Part shown: positions 1 through 8,937 of the stretch, one piece after another
How positions within the stretch are numbered: the stretch's first letter is position 1
Layout of the letters: each line of letters starts with the position of its first letter
Assembly (NCBI RefSeq): GCF_001571065.1
Contig: NZ_BCSW01000027.1
Location: 1-40,300, forward strand
Length of the DNA: 40,300 nt
Direction: 5' to 3'
Source of the DNA: Dietzia cinnamea NBRC 102147
Lineage (GTDB): Bacteria; Actinomycetota; Actinomycetes; Mycobacteriales; Mycobacteriaceae
Translations under genes and position numbers: made by a program
The notes under the pieces: model-generated
Seen by the model: only the letters and a program-made list of their open reading frames with translations
Database searches by the model: none
Told to the model about the DNA's origin: nothing

Positions 1-30
1 TGCGCGCTCTCCCATGAGGGAGGGCGCGCA
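1..30. terminator. GC-rich hairpin downstream of pgl
   Basis: A near-perfect inverted repeat: positions 1-7 pair with 24-30, position 8 forms a T.G wobble with 23, and 9-13 pair with 18-22, leaving a four-base loop (14-17). It lies about 120 bases past the pgl stop. There is no T-run, which is usual for actinobacterial intrinsic terminators. It probably ends the pentose-phosphate operon, or a gene entering from the left edge. Confidence 0.6.
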
Positions 31-59
31 CCCCGCTTCGTCGTACCGGGTGATCCGAC

Positions 60-153
60 GTGGCGCCGGGCCGGCTCTGTGGCGCCGGGCCGACTCCGTG
101 GCGCCGGGCCGACGAGCAGTGCCGGGCCGGCTCTGCGGCGCAGGGCCGGCGTC
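60..153. repeat. Tandem 19-bp GC-rich repeat, about five copies
   Basis: Units start at 60, 79, 98, 119 and 135. The core GTGGCGCCGGGCCG is exact in the first three copies and degenerate in the last two. The array runs right up to the pgl stop codon (152-154), so it forms the 3' flank of the operon. Each unit contains the self-complementary GGCGCC, so transcripts could fold. No coding sense is apparent. Confidence 0.7.
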
Positions 154-880
154 AGCTCACCAGCGAGGCGGCTGGCCCGTCGAGGTGGAAGGTCGTGGAC
201 TCGGTGCCGACAGCCCCGGCGACCGGCCAGTCCGCCGGATCAGCACCACCCAGACCCTTCGCGACCGCCTCGGCCTTCCCCTCTCCGGTGGCCACGACGA
301 TGACGTGCCGCGACCGGCGCACCGCCGGCAGCGTGAAGGTGAGTCGCTCCGGCGGCGGCTTGGGACAGTCGCGGACGCCCACCGCCAGCCGGTCGGTCTC
401 GGCGATCGCCGGAGTGTGCGGGAACAGGGAGTCGATGTGCCCCTCCGGCCCCATCCCGAGTAGCGTCACGTCGAACAACGGCTCGTCGCCACCGGCACCG
501 GGCAGGTCCACCTCCGTGAGGAACGCCTCCGCGGCGGCGTCGACGTCGTCGAACTCATCTCCCCGCGCCGGCCAGCGGTGGATGGTGGCCCGGTCGCCGA
601 CGGCATCGAACAGCACCTCGGCGAGCTGCCCGTCGTTGCGGTCGGGATGACCGGCCGGGACGAAGCGCTCATCCCCGAGGAAGATCGTGACCCGGCTCCA
701 GTCGACCTCGGTTCCGGCGAGGGCGGCGGCCGTCTTCACGCCCACCGAACCACCGGTCAGGGAGAGCGTCGCCCGGCCGGCCGCGGCAACGCGCTCGTTG
801 AGGTGACCGGCCGCGGCGAGGGCGGCGGCCTCCGCGAGGGACTGCGCATCCTCATGGACGAGATGACGGGTGACTGACAT
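152..880 (-). CDS. pgl: 6-phosphogluconolactonase
   Basis: Hydrolyses 6-phosphogluconolactone to 6-phosphogluconate, the second step of the oxidative pentose phosphate pathway in the cytosol. The product is 242 residues, normal for the family. It shows the sugar-phosphate isomerase-like pattern: an LSLTGG segment near the N-terminus, an FLGDERFVP segment, and the signature GMGPEGHIDSLFP, equivalent to the usual GMGxDGHxASLFP. The ATG at 880 was chosen because AGGAG lies five bases upstream; the frame stays open to 946 but the extra residues look non-native. It is the last gene of the operon, 62 bases beyond opcA, as in M. tuberculosis (Rv1445c). Confidence 0.93.
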   Translation of the reverse strand: MSVTRHLVHEDAQSLAEAAALAAAGHLNERVAAAGRATLSLTGGSVGVKTAAALAGTEVDWSRVTIFLGDERFVPAGHPDRNDGQLAEVLFDAVGDRATIHRWPARGDEFDDVDAAAEAFLTEVDLPGAGGDEPLFDVTLLGMGPEGHIDSLFPHTPAIAETDRLAVGVRDCPKPPPERLTFTLPAVRRSRHVIVVATGEGKAEAVAKGLGGADPADWPVAGAVGTESTTFHLDGPAASLVS

Positions 881-942
881 CGACGCTCCTGTCGTGGTGG
901 TGGGGTGGGAACGGACGCGGGTGCCGGCCTTCCGGCCCCGGC

Positions 943-1875
943 TCAACGAACCGACGCCGAGGTGTAGATGACGCGATCGTGGTTGGCCAACGCGTCCGCG
1001 TACACACCATCAGTGTCCATGCGGCGCAACTCCTCCGCCAGACAGTCGGCCACACTCCGACCCACGAGAGCGACCCGCGTGGGGGACTGCCCGGTGATGC
1101 GCAGCTCCGCGGAGGTCGCGCTGACCTGCTCGACGACGATGGACCCGGAGGCCCGCTCCAACACGACCATTCTGGGCCCGACCGCCCGCAGGACGTCGAT
1201 CCCGAGGCGGGACGCTAGCCACCCGCCGGCGAGATCGACCGACGCCGCACGCTCCGGCCCGCACACGGTGGCGCCCGTGATCGGCTCGAAAGGGGGTCGA
1301 TCGAGGGTTGCGGCCAGCAACGAACGCCAATGGGTGATGCGCGCCCACGCCAGATCGGTGTCACCGGGGGAGTACCCGGCCGCTCGCTTGGCCAGGGCGT
1401 CCGTCGGATGCCCCTCGGCGTCCGAATCGACGATGCGGCGCCGGGCGAGCCGACCCACGCGGTCCTCGGACAGCAGCGTCGGGGAGTGGCGGGGCCACCA
1501 CACCGCGAGCGGGGTGTCGGGCAGCAGCAGCGGCGTCACGAGCGACGCCGACTGCGACGCCATCGCGCCGGACGTGCGCAACACGACGACCTCCGCCGCG
1601 CCGGCGTCGCCGCCGACGCGGATCTGGCCGTCCAGCCGATCGGCGTCGGCGCGCCGCCCCCGGATCACCACGATGACGCGGCACGGGTGCTCCCGGCTGG
1701 CCTCGTTCGCCGCGTCGATCGCCGACTCGCTGCCACGGACGTGGTCGGTGATGACGATCAGCGTGAGGACGCGGCCGATCGTGCTCAGGCCCGCCTCCTC
1801 GCGGATCTGCACCAGCTTCTTGGCGATCGCGCGGGTCGAGGTGTCGGGTAGGTCGATGATCACGGTCGCCTCCAT
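943..1875 (-). CDS. opcA: Glucose-6-phosphate dehydrogenase assembly protein OpcA
   Basis: OpcA is an accessory protein needed for full glucose-6-phosphate dehydrogenase activity in cyanobacteria and actinobacteria. The 310-residue product starts [21 protein letters not shown], typical of the actinobacterial family. It contains a central segment of the form LLLPDTPLAVWWP, a recognisable family signature. The ATG at 1875 lies inside the end of zwf (16-base overlap), so translation is probably coupled to the enzyme it serves. An alternative start at 1965 would add 30 low-quality residues read from within zwf and is rejected. The gene order zwf-opcA-pgl is the standard one in Mycobacteriales. 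Confidence 0.9.
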   Translation of the reverse strand: MEATVIIDLPDTSTRAIAKKLVQIREEAGLSTIGRVLTLIVITDHVRGSESAIDAANEASREHPCRVIVVIRGRRADADRLDGQIRVGGDAGAAEVVVLRTSGAMASQSASLVTPLLLPDTPLAVWWPRHSPTLLSEDRVGRLARRRIVDSDAEGHPTDALAKRAAGYSPGDTDLAWARITHWRSLLAATLDRPPFEPITGATVCGPERAASVDLAGGWLASRLGIDVLRAVGPRMVVLERASGSIVVEQVSATSAELRITGQSPTRVALVGRSVADCLAEELRRMDTDGVYADALANHDRVIYTSASVR

Positions 1876-3440
1876 GCGCGGCCGCTGCGGGCCAGGATCT
1901 CGTCGGCGCCCCTGGGCCCCCAGGTGCCCGCCTGGTACTGCTCCGGTTGGCCCTCGGACTTCCACTCGCGCAGGACCGGGTCGAGCAGTTGCCAGCTCAA
2001 CTCCACCTCACGCGAGACCGGGAAGAGAGACGGCTCGCCCAGCAGCACGTCGAGGATGAGGCGCTCGTACGCCTCGGGGGAGGATTCGGTGAACGCCTCG
2101 CCGTAGGCGAAGTCCATGTTGACGTCGCGGACCTCCATCGCGGTCCCCGGTACCTTCGACCCGAACCGCAGGGTGACCCCCTCGTCCGGCTGGACGCGGA
2201 TCACCAGGGCGTTCTGTCCCAGCTCCTGCGTCATCGTTGCGTCGAAGGGCAGGTGCGGCGCGCGCCGGAAGACGACCGCGATCTCGGTGACACGACGCCC
2301 CAGGCGCTTACCGGTCCGCAGGTAGAACGGGACGCCCGCCCACCGTCGGTTGTGGACCTCCAGGGTGATGGCCGCGTAGGTCTCGGTCGCCGAGGACGGG
2401 TCGTAGCCCTCTTCGTCCTTCAGCCCGACGACCTGCTCGGAACCCTGCCAGCCACCGGCGTACTGACCGCGCGCGGCGGTCTCGGAGATCGGCAACGCCA
2501 GCGAGGTGGACTCGAGGACCTTGGTCTTCTCCGCACGCAGCGCGGCGGCGGAGAAATCGGTCGGCTCCTCCATCGCCACCAGCGCCATCAGCTGGATCAG
2601 GTGGTTCTGGATGACGTCGCGCGCGGCACCGATACCGTCGTAGTACCCGGCGCGCCCGCCGAGACCGATGTCCTCGGCCATCGTGATCTGGACGTGGTCC
2701 ACGTGGTTGGCGTTCCACACCGGCTCGAAGAGCTGGTTGGCAAAGCGCAACGCCAGGATGTTCTGGACCGTCTCCTTGCCGAGGTAGTGGTCGATACGGA
2801 ACACCGAGTCCTCGGGGAACACCGCCCCCACGACCGCGTTGAGCTCGCACGCACTGGCGAGGTCATGACCGAAGGGTTTCTCGATGACCACCCGGCGCCA
2901 GGACCCCTCGGGGCCCCGCGTGCACCCGGTGCGATCGAGGTGCCGGCACACGGTCGGGAAGTCATCCGGGGGGATCGACAGGTAGAACGCGTAGTTGCCA
3001 GCCGTGCCCCGCTCCGCCTCGAGCGCGACCAGCTGGTCCGCGAGGCGGTCGAATCCCTCGTCGTCGTCGAAGGTGCCGGTCACGAACCTCAGTCCCGCGG
3101 CGAGTTGCTCCCATACATCCTCACGGAACGGTGTCCGGCAGCGCTCGCGGGCCTGTTCGCGGGCGAACGCCGCGAACTCCTCGTGCGCCCACTGACGCCG
3201 ACCGAACCCGATGAGCGAGAACCCGGGCGGGAGCAGACCCCGGTTGGCGAGATCGTAGATCGCCGGGATGAGCTTCTTCTTGGACAGGTCACCGGTGACG
3301 CCGAAGATCACGAGGCCGGAGGGCCCAGCGATCCGCGGCAGACGCCGGTCGCGGGGGTCCCGGAGCGGGTTGACCCATCCCTCGGTGGCCCCTGTAGAAC
3401 TTTCGGCGTCGGACGTGTCCAGACGGTCGGGGCCGGTCAC
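1860..3440 (-). CDS. zwf: Glucose-6-phosphate 1-dehydrogenase
   Basis: Oxidises glucose-6-phosphate to 6-phosphogluconolactone with NADP+, the committed step of the oxidative pentose phosphate pathway. The 526-residue product has the N-terminal nucleotide-binding segment [22 protein letters not shown] and the active-site motif [13 protein letters not shown], with the histidine near residue 218. The GTG start at 3440 overlaps the tal TGA as GTGA. It gives a leader ending in [19 protein letters not shown], which matches mycobacterial Zwf2. The frame is open much further upstream, but that region is coding sequence of tal. Located second-last but one in the tkt-tal-zwf-opcA-pgl operon. Confidence 0.95.
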   Translation of the reverse strand: MTGPDRLDTSDAESSTGATEGWVNPLRDPRDRRLPRIAGPSGLVIFGVTGDLSKKKLIPAIYDLANRGLLPPGFSLIGFGRRQWAHEEFAAFAREQARERCRTPFREDVWEQLAAGLRFVTGTFDDDEGFDRLADQLVALEAERGTAGNYAFYLSIPPDDFPTVCRHLDRTGCTRGPEGSWRRVVIEKPFGHDLASACELNAVVGAVFPEDSVFRIDHYLGKETVQNILALRFANQLFEPVWNANHVDHVQITMAEDIGLGGRAGYYDGIGAARDVIQNHLIQLMALVAMEEPTDFSAAALRAEKTKVLESTSLALPISETAARGQYAGGWQGSEQVVGLKDEEGYDPSSATETYAAITLEVHNRRWAGVPFYLRTGKRLGRRVTEIAVVFRRAPHLPFDATMTQELGQNALVIRVQPDEGVTLRFGSKVPGTAMEVRDVNMDFAYGEAFTESSPEAYERLILDVLLGEPSLFPVSREVELSWQLLDPVLREWKSEGQPEQYQAGTWGPRGADEILARSGRAWRRP

Positions 3441-4543
3441 GAATCCGACGGGATCTCGTCGATCCGCGCCCTCACCGTGTCCATCAGGTCGTCCCAGGCG
3501 GTGACGAACTTCTCCACGCCCTGGCGCTCGAGCAGCGCGAAGACCTCGTCCAGGTCGATGCCCTCGGCGCGCAACGCGTCGAGCGTGGCCCGGGAGGCCT
3601 CGGCGGTCCCACGGACCGTGTCCCCCTCGACCACGCCGTGGTCGGCGAACGCCTGCATGGTGGCGAAGGGCATCGTGTTGACGGTCCCGCGAGTCACCAA
3701 CCCGGTCACGTACAGCGTGTCGGGGTATGCCGGGTCCTTGACCCCCGTGGAGGCCCACAGCAGACGCTGCGGCCGGGCGCCGCGGTCCGCCAGCTCGCCG
3801 AATCGGCCGGCCGGGTCGAATACCTCGTCGTAGACCTCCTGGCACAGGCGGGCGTTGGCGAGCCCGGCCTGGCCGCGCAGCTCTGACGACTCCGGGAGGC
3901 GAGAGTCGATCTCGGTGTCCAGGCGGGAGACGAACACCGACGCCACGGAGTGGATCGACGACAGATCGTGCCCGGCGGCCACGGCCCGCTCTAGGCCGGT
4001 GAGGTACGCCTCCGCGACCTTCCGGTATTGGTCCGCCGAGAAGATCAGCGTGACGTTGACGTCGATGCCCTTGCCGATGACATCGGTGATCGCCGGCAGT
4101 CCCGCAGAGGTGGCGGGGATCTTGATCATGACGTTGGGCCGGTCGACCGCGGCGGACAGCTCGACCGCCTGCTGGACGGTCTCCGCCGTGTCGTGTGCCA
4201 GGCCCGGGTCGACCTCGAGGGAGACGCGGCCATCCACGCCGTCGGTCGCCCGATAGGTCGGCGCCAACAGGTCACAGGCGTCCCGGACGTCTGCGGTGGT
4301 GAGCGCGCGGACCACGGAGGCGAGTTCGCGGTCGGCCCGCACCGCCTCGGCGAGGGCGCCCTCGTAGGCCGACGAGTCCGCCAGTGCCGACTGGAAGATC
4401 GCAGGGTTGGTGGTCACACCCACGATGGAGTACTCCGCCATCCGCATCTCGAGCTCACCGGAGGCGAGGAGCTGACGGGACAGGTCGTCGAGCCACACGG
4501 AGACCCCGGCGGCACTGAGAGCGGCGAGATTGGCGTTGGTCAT
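3437..4543 (-). CDS. tal: Transaldolase
   Basis: Transfers a dihydroxyacetone unit between sugar phosphates in the non-oxidative pentose phosphate pathway. The 368-residue product belongs to the longer actinobacterial/cyanobacterial transaldolase family. The Schiff-base lysine lies in [12 protein letters not shown] (K141), and the segment [10 protein letters not shown] near the N-terminus is typical. The ATG at 4543 overlaps the tkt stop as ATGA, so the two genes are translationally coupled, and its own stop overlaps the zwf start. Longer upstream reading lies inside tkt and is discarded. Confidence 0.95.
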   Translation of the reverse strand: MTNANLAALSAAGVSVWLDDLSRQLLASGELEMRMAEYSIVGVTTNPAIFQSALADSSAYEGALAEAVRADRELASVVRALTTADVRDACDLLAPTYRATDGVDGRVSLEVDPGLAHDTAETVQQAVELSAAVDRPNVMIKIPATSAGLPAITDVIGKGIDVNVTLIFSADQYRKVAEAYLTGLERAVAAGHDLSSIHSVASVFVSRLDTEIDSRLPESSELRGQAGLANARLCQEVYDEVFDPAGRFGELADRGARPQRLLWASTGVKDPAYPDTLYVTGLVTRGTVNTMPFATMQAFADHGVVEGDTVRGTAEASRATLDALRAEGIDLDEVFALLERQGVEKFVTAWDDLMDTVRARIDEIPSDS

Positions 4544-6651
4544 GATGCCTCCCCTCGGGCGGCCGCGAGCGACTCGCGGGCGGCGGAGACCACCGCGTCG
4601 GCGGTGATCCCGAATTCGGTGAACAGGGTCTCGTAGGGCGCGGAGGCGCCGAAGTGCTCGAGCGAGACGGCCCGGCCGGCGTCCCCGAGGAACCGGTACC
4701 ACGGCATCGCGATGCCGGCCTCGACCGAGACCCGGGCGCGCACGGCAGACGGGAGGACCGACTCGCGGTACTCGGCGTCCTGCTGGTCGAAGAACTCGAC
4801 ACAGGGCATGGAGACCACCCGCGTGGGCACGCCCGCGTCCTCGAGGGTCTCCCGCGCGGCCACGGCCAGCTGGACCTCGGACCCCGTGCCGATGAGGATC
4901 ACCTCGGGGGTACCCGTCGACGCCTCGGCGAGGACGTAGCCGCCCCGCTCGACACCCTCACGGGCGAGCTGCGCGGTGCCCTCGAGCACGGGCACGTTCT
5001 GCCGGGTCAGACACAGCCCCTTGGGCCCGTCGAGCGCCTTCAGCATCGCCCGCCAGGCGGCGGCGGTCTCGTTGGCGTCGGCCGGACGGAGGATCGCCAG
5101 CCCCGGGATCGCGCGCAGCGCCGCGAGCTGCTCGACCGGCTGGTGGGTCGGGCCGTCCTCGCCCAGACCGATCGAGTCGTGGGTCCACACGTAGTAGGCG
5201 TTGCTGCCCTGGAGCGCGGCCAGCCGGACGGCCGGGCGCATGTACTCGCTGAAGATGAGGAACGTCCCGCCGTACGGGCGGGTGGGGCCGTGGAGTGCGA
5301 TGCCGTTGAGGATCGCGCCCATCGCGTGCTCCCGGACACCGAAGTGCAGGTTCCGCCCGTAGGGGGAGGCGGTCCACGTGTCGGTGGTGATCGACGTGGG
5401 GCCGAAGGAGTCCGCGTTCTTGATGGGGGTGTTGTTGGATCCGGCGAGGTCGGCGGAACCGCCCCACAGTTCCGGGAGCGTGGCCGCGAGGGCCTGGATG
5501 GCCTCGGCGGAGGCCTTACGGGTCGCGACGCCCTTGGGGTCGGCCTCCCAGGTCGGCAGGTCGGCGTCCCACCCCTCGGGGAGCTGGCCCGAGTAGAGGC
5601 GGTCGAACAGCGCCTTGCGCTCCGGGTTGGCTTCCGCCCAGGCGTGGAACATGTCGCTCCACTGCGCGTGGACGCGGGCGCCGCGGTCGCGGGCCGCACG
5701 GGTGTGGGCGATCACCTCGTCCTCGACGGTGAACGGCTCGGTGCCGCCCATCCCGAGGACCTCCTTGACGGCATCGACCTCGTCCTGGCCCAGCGCGGCA
5801 CCGTGCGCCGCGCCGGTGTTCATCGCGTTCGGCGCCGGGTAGGCGATGATCGTGCGGAGGACGATGATCGACGGCTTGTCCGTGACGGCTCGTGCGTCGG
5901 CGATCGCCTCCTCGATCGCTGCCACGTCCTCGCCGCCGTTCACCGTCTGGACGTGCCACCCGTAGGCCTCGTAGCGGGCCGCGACGTCCTCGTTGAACGC
6001 GATTCGGGTGTCGTCCTCGATCGAGATCTCGTTGTCGTCGTAGATCGCGATGAGGTTACCGAGTTGCTGCGTGCCCGCGAGCGAGGCCGCCTCGGCCGTG
6101 ACGCCCTCCTGAATGTCACCGTCGGAGGCGATCACGTAGATGAAGTGGTCGAACGGGCTCTTGCCCGCGGGGGTGTCCGGGTCGAACAGCCCGCGCTCGT
6201 ACCGTGCCGCCATCGCCATACCGACCGCGGAGGCCAGTCCCTGCCCGAGCGGGCCGGTGGTGATCTCCACCCCGTCGGTGTGCCGCCACTCGGGATGGCC
6301 GGGGGTCTTCGAGCCCCACGTACGCAGCGCCTTGAGATCCTCGAGTTCGAGGCCGAACCCGGCGAGGTACAGCTGGATGTACTGGGTGAGTGAGGTGTGC
6401 CCGCAGGACAGGATGAAGCGGTCCCGTCCCACCCACGTCGGATCGGACGGGTCGTGCCGCATGATGCGCTGGTAGAGCGTATAGGCCAGCGGGGCGAGGC
6501 TCATCGCGGTGCCCGGGTGACCACTGCCGCAATTCTGCACGGCCTCGGCGGCGAGAACGCGTGCGGTGTCCACTGCACGGGAGTCCAGTTCGGTCCAGTC
6601 GGATGGGTGGCGGGCGGTGGTGAGCTCGGTGATCTCCGACGCGCTGGTCAC
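4540..6651 (-). CDS. tkt: Transketolase
   Basis: Thiamine-diphosphate enzyme moving two-carbon units between sugar phosphates. The 703-residue product is full length. It shows the N-terminal substrate-site motif [20 protein letters not shown], the thiamine-binding GDGDIQEGV...[12 protein letters not shown] region, and the pyrimidine-domain motif [11 protein letters not shown] with the catalytic glutamate. The start is GTG at 6651, with GGAGA about eight bases upstream. It is the first gene of the operon and diverges from ctaB. This arrangement is that of M. tuberculosis Rv1449c/Rv1451. Confidence 0.96.
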   Translation of the reverse strand: MTSASEITELTTARHPSDWTELDSRAVDTARVLAAEAVQNCGSGHPGTAMSLAPLAYTLYQRIMRHDPSDPTWVGRDRFILSCGHTSLTQYIQLYLAGFGLELEDLKALRTWGSKTPGHPEWRHTDGVEITTGPLGQGLASAVGMAMAARYERGLFDPDTPAGKSPFDHFIYVIASDGDIQEGVTAEAASLAGTQQLGNLIAIYDDNEISIEDDTRIAFNEDVAARYEAYGWHVQTVNGGEDVAAIEEAIADARAVTDKPSIIVLRTIIAYPAPNAMNTGAAHGAALGQDEVDAVKEVLGMGGTEPFTVEDEVIAHTRAARDRGARVHAQWSDMFHAWAEANPERKALFDRLYSGQLPEGWDADLPTWEADPKGVATRKASAEAIQALAATLPELWGGSADLAGSNNTPIKNADSFGPTSITTDTWTASPYGRNLHFGVREHAMGAILNGIALHGPTRPYGGTFLIFSEYMRPAVRLAALQGSNAYYVWTHDSIGLGEDGPTHQPVEQLAALRAIPGLAILRPADANETAAAWRAMLKALDGPKGLCLTRQNVPVLEGTAQLAREGVERGGYVLAEASTGTPEVILIGTGSEVQLAVAARETLEDAGVPTRVVSMPCVEFFDQQDAEYRESVLPSAVRARVSVEAGIAMPWYRFLGDAGRAVSLEHFGASAPYETLFTEFGITADAVVSAARESLAAARGEAS

Positions 6652-6826
6652 TTGTGGTTCTCCCGGGTCTGAGGGTGCGGCGCGGATCCGCGCGTATGTC
6701 GTGAACCACCTTAGTGGTCACGGCCGCGGGGGGCGTACCGTCCCCGCCCCCGCTCTTTCGCGGACCGCGCGGGGGGGACGTAGTATCGGCTCGGTAGTGC
6801 GTTGACGTCTGCTGCGAGGAGTTCCG
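6652..6826. promoter_or_regulatory. Divergent tkt/ctaB promoter region
   Basis: This 175-base spacer separates the tkt operon from ctaB. On the plus strand TAGTAT at 6781-6786 is a fair -10 box, with no convincing -35. GAGGAG at 6816-6821 is the ctaB ribosome-binding site. On the minus strand TAAGGT (6708-6713) could serve tkt. It overlaps a small inverted repeat, ACCAC-CTTA-GTGGT (6705-6718), which could be an operator. Promoter assignments rest on hexamer resemblance only. Confidence 0.4.
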
Positions 6827-7843
6827 GTGCACGATTCCACCCCGACCCGGAGTGGGGGGCCATCAGTCTCCCCTCCAGAGTCCACGGGGCGGCCGGCTCC
6901 GGCGAGCGGGCGGGCCCGCGTGGTCGACGTGGTGATGGCGTACATCGCCCTCACCAAGCCGCGGGTCATCGAGTTGCTCCTCGTCGCCGCTATCCCGGCC
7001 CTGCTGCAAGCGGATCGCGGGAACATCCACCTCTCCCTGGTGCTGCTCACCCTAGTCGGCGGTTGGATGGGCGCGGCGAGCGCGAACTCGCTCAACATGG
7101 TCGTCGACTACGACATCGACCAGGTGATGAAGCGCACCGAGCGCCGCCCGCTCGCCCGCCACGCGATCACCCCGCGTGCCGCGCTGGTCTTCGGCCTGAC
7201 GCTCGGTGTGGCGAGCATGCTCTGGCTGGGGCTCCTGGCCAACAGCTGGCTCGCCGCCTTCTTCATCCTCATCACGATCCTGTTCTACGTGATCGTGTAC
7301 TCGATGATCCTCAAGCGGCGGACCGCTCAGAACGTCGTCTGGGGCGGCGCCGCGGGCTGCATGCCGGTTTTCGTCTCGTGGGCGGTCATCACCGACAACC
7401 TGCCGGATGGACAGCCCCATAACTGGTGGCAGGCGGTCGTGCTGTTCCTCATCATCTTCTTCTGGACGCCACCGCACACCTGGGCCCTCGCGATGCGTTA
7501 CAAGGAGGACTACAAAGCCGCCGGCGTGCCGATGCTGCCCGTGGTCATGGGTCCCGAGGGCGTGACCCGCCGCATCACGATCTACACGTGGGTCACCGTG
7601 CTGTGCACGTTCGCGCTCATCCCCGCGGCGGGTTGGGTCTACGCGGCCGGCGCGATCGGCTTCGGCGTGTGGTTCATCGTCATGGCGCATCGCCTCGAGG
7701 CGGGCGTGCGCCGCGGCGTCGAGGTGAAGCCGCTCAAGCTGTTCATTTTGTCGAACAACTACCTCGCCGGGGTGTTCGTGGCCCTGTCCATCGACGCGGT
7801 GCTCGGACTGCAGACCGTGGCGGAGCTCCTGTCGCTGGCCTGA
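6827..7843 (+). CDS. ctaB: Protoheme IX farnesyltransferase (heme O synthase)
   Basis: Adds a farnesyl group to protoheme, giving heme O for aa3-type cytochrome oxidase, in the cytoplasmic membrane. The 338-residue product is a UbiA-family membrane protein. It has the first prenyl-diphosphate motif N-x3-D-x3-D at N90/D94/D98, followed by [12 protein letters not shown] second loop, [16 protein letters not shown], is typical of CtaB. Several hydrophobic helices follow residue 33. The start is GTG with GAGGAG five bases upstream. Its partner ctaA lies nearby at 10447-11442, and the two act in sequence. It ends only 11 bases from the convergent qor-like gene. Confidence 0.95.
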   Translation: MHDSTPTRSGGPSVSPPESTGRPAPASGRARVVDVVMAYIALTKPRVIELLLVAAIPALLQADRGNIHLSLVLLTLVGGWMGAASANSLNMVVDYDIDQVMKRTERRPLARHAITPRAALVFGLTLGVASMLWLGLLANSWLAAFFILITILFYVIVYSMILKRRTAQNVVWGGAAGCMPVFVSWAVITDNLPDGQPHNWWQAVVLFLIIFFWTPPHTWALAMRYKEDYKAAGVPMLPVVMGPEGVTRRITIYTWVTVLCTFALIPAAGWVYAAGAIGFGVWFIVMAHRLEAGVRRGVEVKPLKLFILSNNYLAGVFVALSIDAVLGLQTVAELLSLA

Positions 7844-7854
7844 CCGGGTCCCGC

Positions 7855-8823
7855 TCAGCGGTCGGGGTCGAGTGTCACCGAACCCGTCGTCCGCCGCTCC
7901 TGCAGGGCTCGGTGCGCTTCCGCGGCCTCTGATAGGCCGAACGTCGCCCCCACCGACAGCCGCAGTGTGCCGTCGACGACCCCTTCGAGGACCTCGCCGG
8001 CCCGGCCGCGGAACTCCTCCGTCGTCGCGATGTAGTCGGCGAGGGTCGGGCGGGTGAGGAACACCGATCCGGCCGCGTTGAGTCGCTGCGGATCAACCGG
8101 GGGCACCGGACCGCTCGCGGCGCCGAACAGCACGAGCGTGCCGCGCCGTGCGAGGACCGCCAGACTGTCGTCGAACGTGTCCCTACCCACGCCGTCGAAA
8201 ACGGCGGCGACGCCCCCCTCCGCCAACTCACGCACCCTCTCCGGCGTGGCCTCCGGGTAGAGCAGCACGTGGTGCGCCCCGAGGTCGCGGCAGAGGTCGG
8301 CCTTCTCCTCGGTCGAGGTCGTCGTGATCACCCGGAAGCCGTGGGCCACCGCCAGCTGGATGAGGAGCTGTCCGACGCCGCCCGCCCCGGCGGTGATTAG
8401 CACGTGATCGCCGGCCGAGGCCCGGTGGGTGTCGGTGATCAGGTAGTGCGCGGTGAGTCCCTGCAGCAGCATCGAGGCCGCCACGTCGTCGTCGATCCCC
8501 TCCGGCACGGTGACCACCGACTCGGCGGGGGCGACGACGTACTGGGCGTAGGAAGAGGGCACCTGGCACCAGGCCACCCGGTCACCGGCGACCAGGTCGG
8601 GAGTGCCCTCGCCGACCGCCTCGATCACCCCCACGCCTTCGCTACCCGGGACGAACGGCAACTCCCGCGCGTAGACGCCCTCGCGAAAGTACGTGTCGAT
8701 GAAATTGACCCCGATGGCGCGGGTACGGACGAGCACCTCGCCCGGGCCGAGCGACGGCTCGTCGACCTCCACCGGTGTGAGCACCTCGGGGCCGCCGTGT
8801 CGGGAGATCTGGATCGCACGCAT
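7855..8823 (-). CDS. Quinone oxidoreductase, zinc-independent MDR family
   Basis: A 322-residue member of the medium-chain dehydrogenase/reductase superfamily, probably an NADPH-dependent quinone reductase. The N-terminus MRAIQISRHGGPEVL and the Rossmann motif AGAGGVGQLLIQLA are characteristic. The catalytic-zinc ligands of alcohol dehydrogenases are absent, as in the QOR (zeta-crystallin) subfamily. It occupies the position of M. tuberculosis Rv1454c (qor). The ATG at 8823 has no ribosome-binding site but has a -10-like GATACT ending seven bases upstream, so the transcript is probably leaderless. Substrate is not determinable from sequence. Confidence 0.88.
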   Translation of the reverse strand: MRAIQISRHGGPEVLTPVEVDEPSLGPGEVLVRTRAIGVNFIDTYFREGVYARELPFVPGSEGVGVIEAVGEGTPDLVAGDRVAWCQVPSSYAQYVVAPAESVVTVPEGIDDDVAASMLLQGLTAHYLITDTHRASAGDHVLITAGAGGVGQLLIQLAVAHGFRVITTTSTEEKADLCRDLGAHHVLLYPEATPERVRELAEGGVAAVFDGVGRDTFDDSLAVLARRGTLVLFGAASGPVPPVDPQRLNAAGSVFLTRPTLADYIATTEEFRGRAGEVLEGVVDGTLRLSVGATFGLSEAAEAHRALQERRTTGSVTLDPDR

Positions 8824-8937
8824 GGCGCCCAGTATCCGGTAGGGCGCGGCCCGGCGCAGCCGGAGCGCCGTCACCGGTTCGGGGCAACGCGGGAGTGCCG
8901 ACCGATCCGCAGCGGGGGAGACGATAGGCTACGCCCC
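8824..8937. promoter_or_regulatory. Divergent leaderless promoters, qor-like/low-complexity gene
   Basis: Two -10-like hexamers face away from each other. GATACT on the minus strand (8831-8836) is seven bases from the ATG at 8823. TAGGCT on the plus strand (8925-8930) is seven bases from the ATG at 8938. Neither start codon has a Shine-Dalgarno sequence. That spacing is what leaderless actinobacterial transcripts show. No clear -35 boxes are seen. Confidence 0.45.

Noticed and set aside
1947-3833. 628-residue open frame on the plus strand opposite zwf
   Set aside because: Zwf is an unmistakable conserved enzyme on the other strand; the antisense frame is Arg/Val/Asp-rich without any domain.
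4654-6393. 579-residue open frame opposite tkt
   Set aside because: Antisense shadow of transketolase with no recognisable motif.
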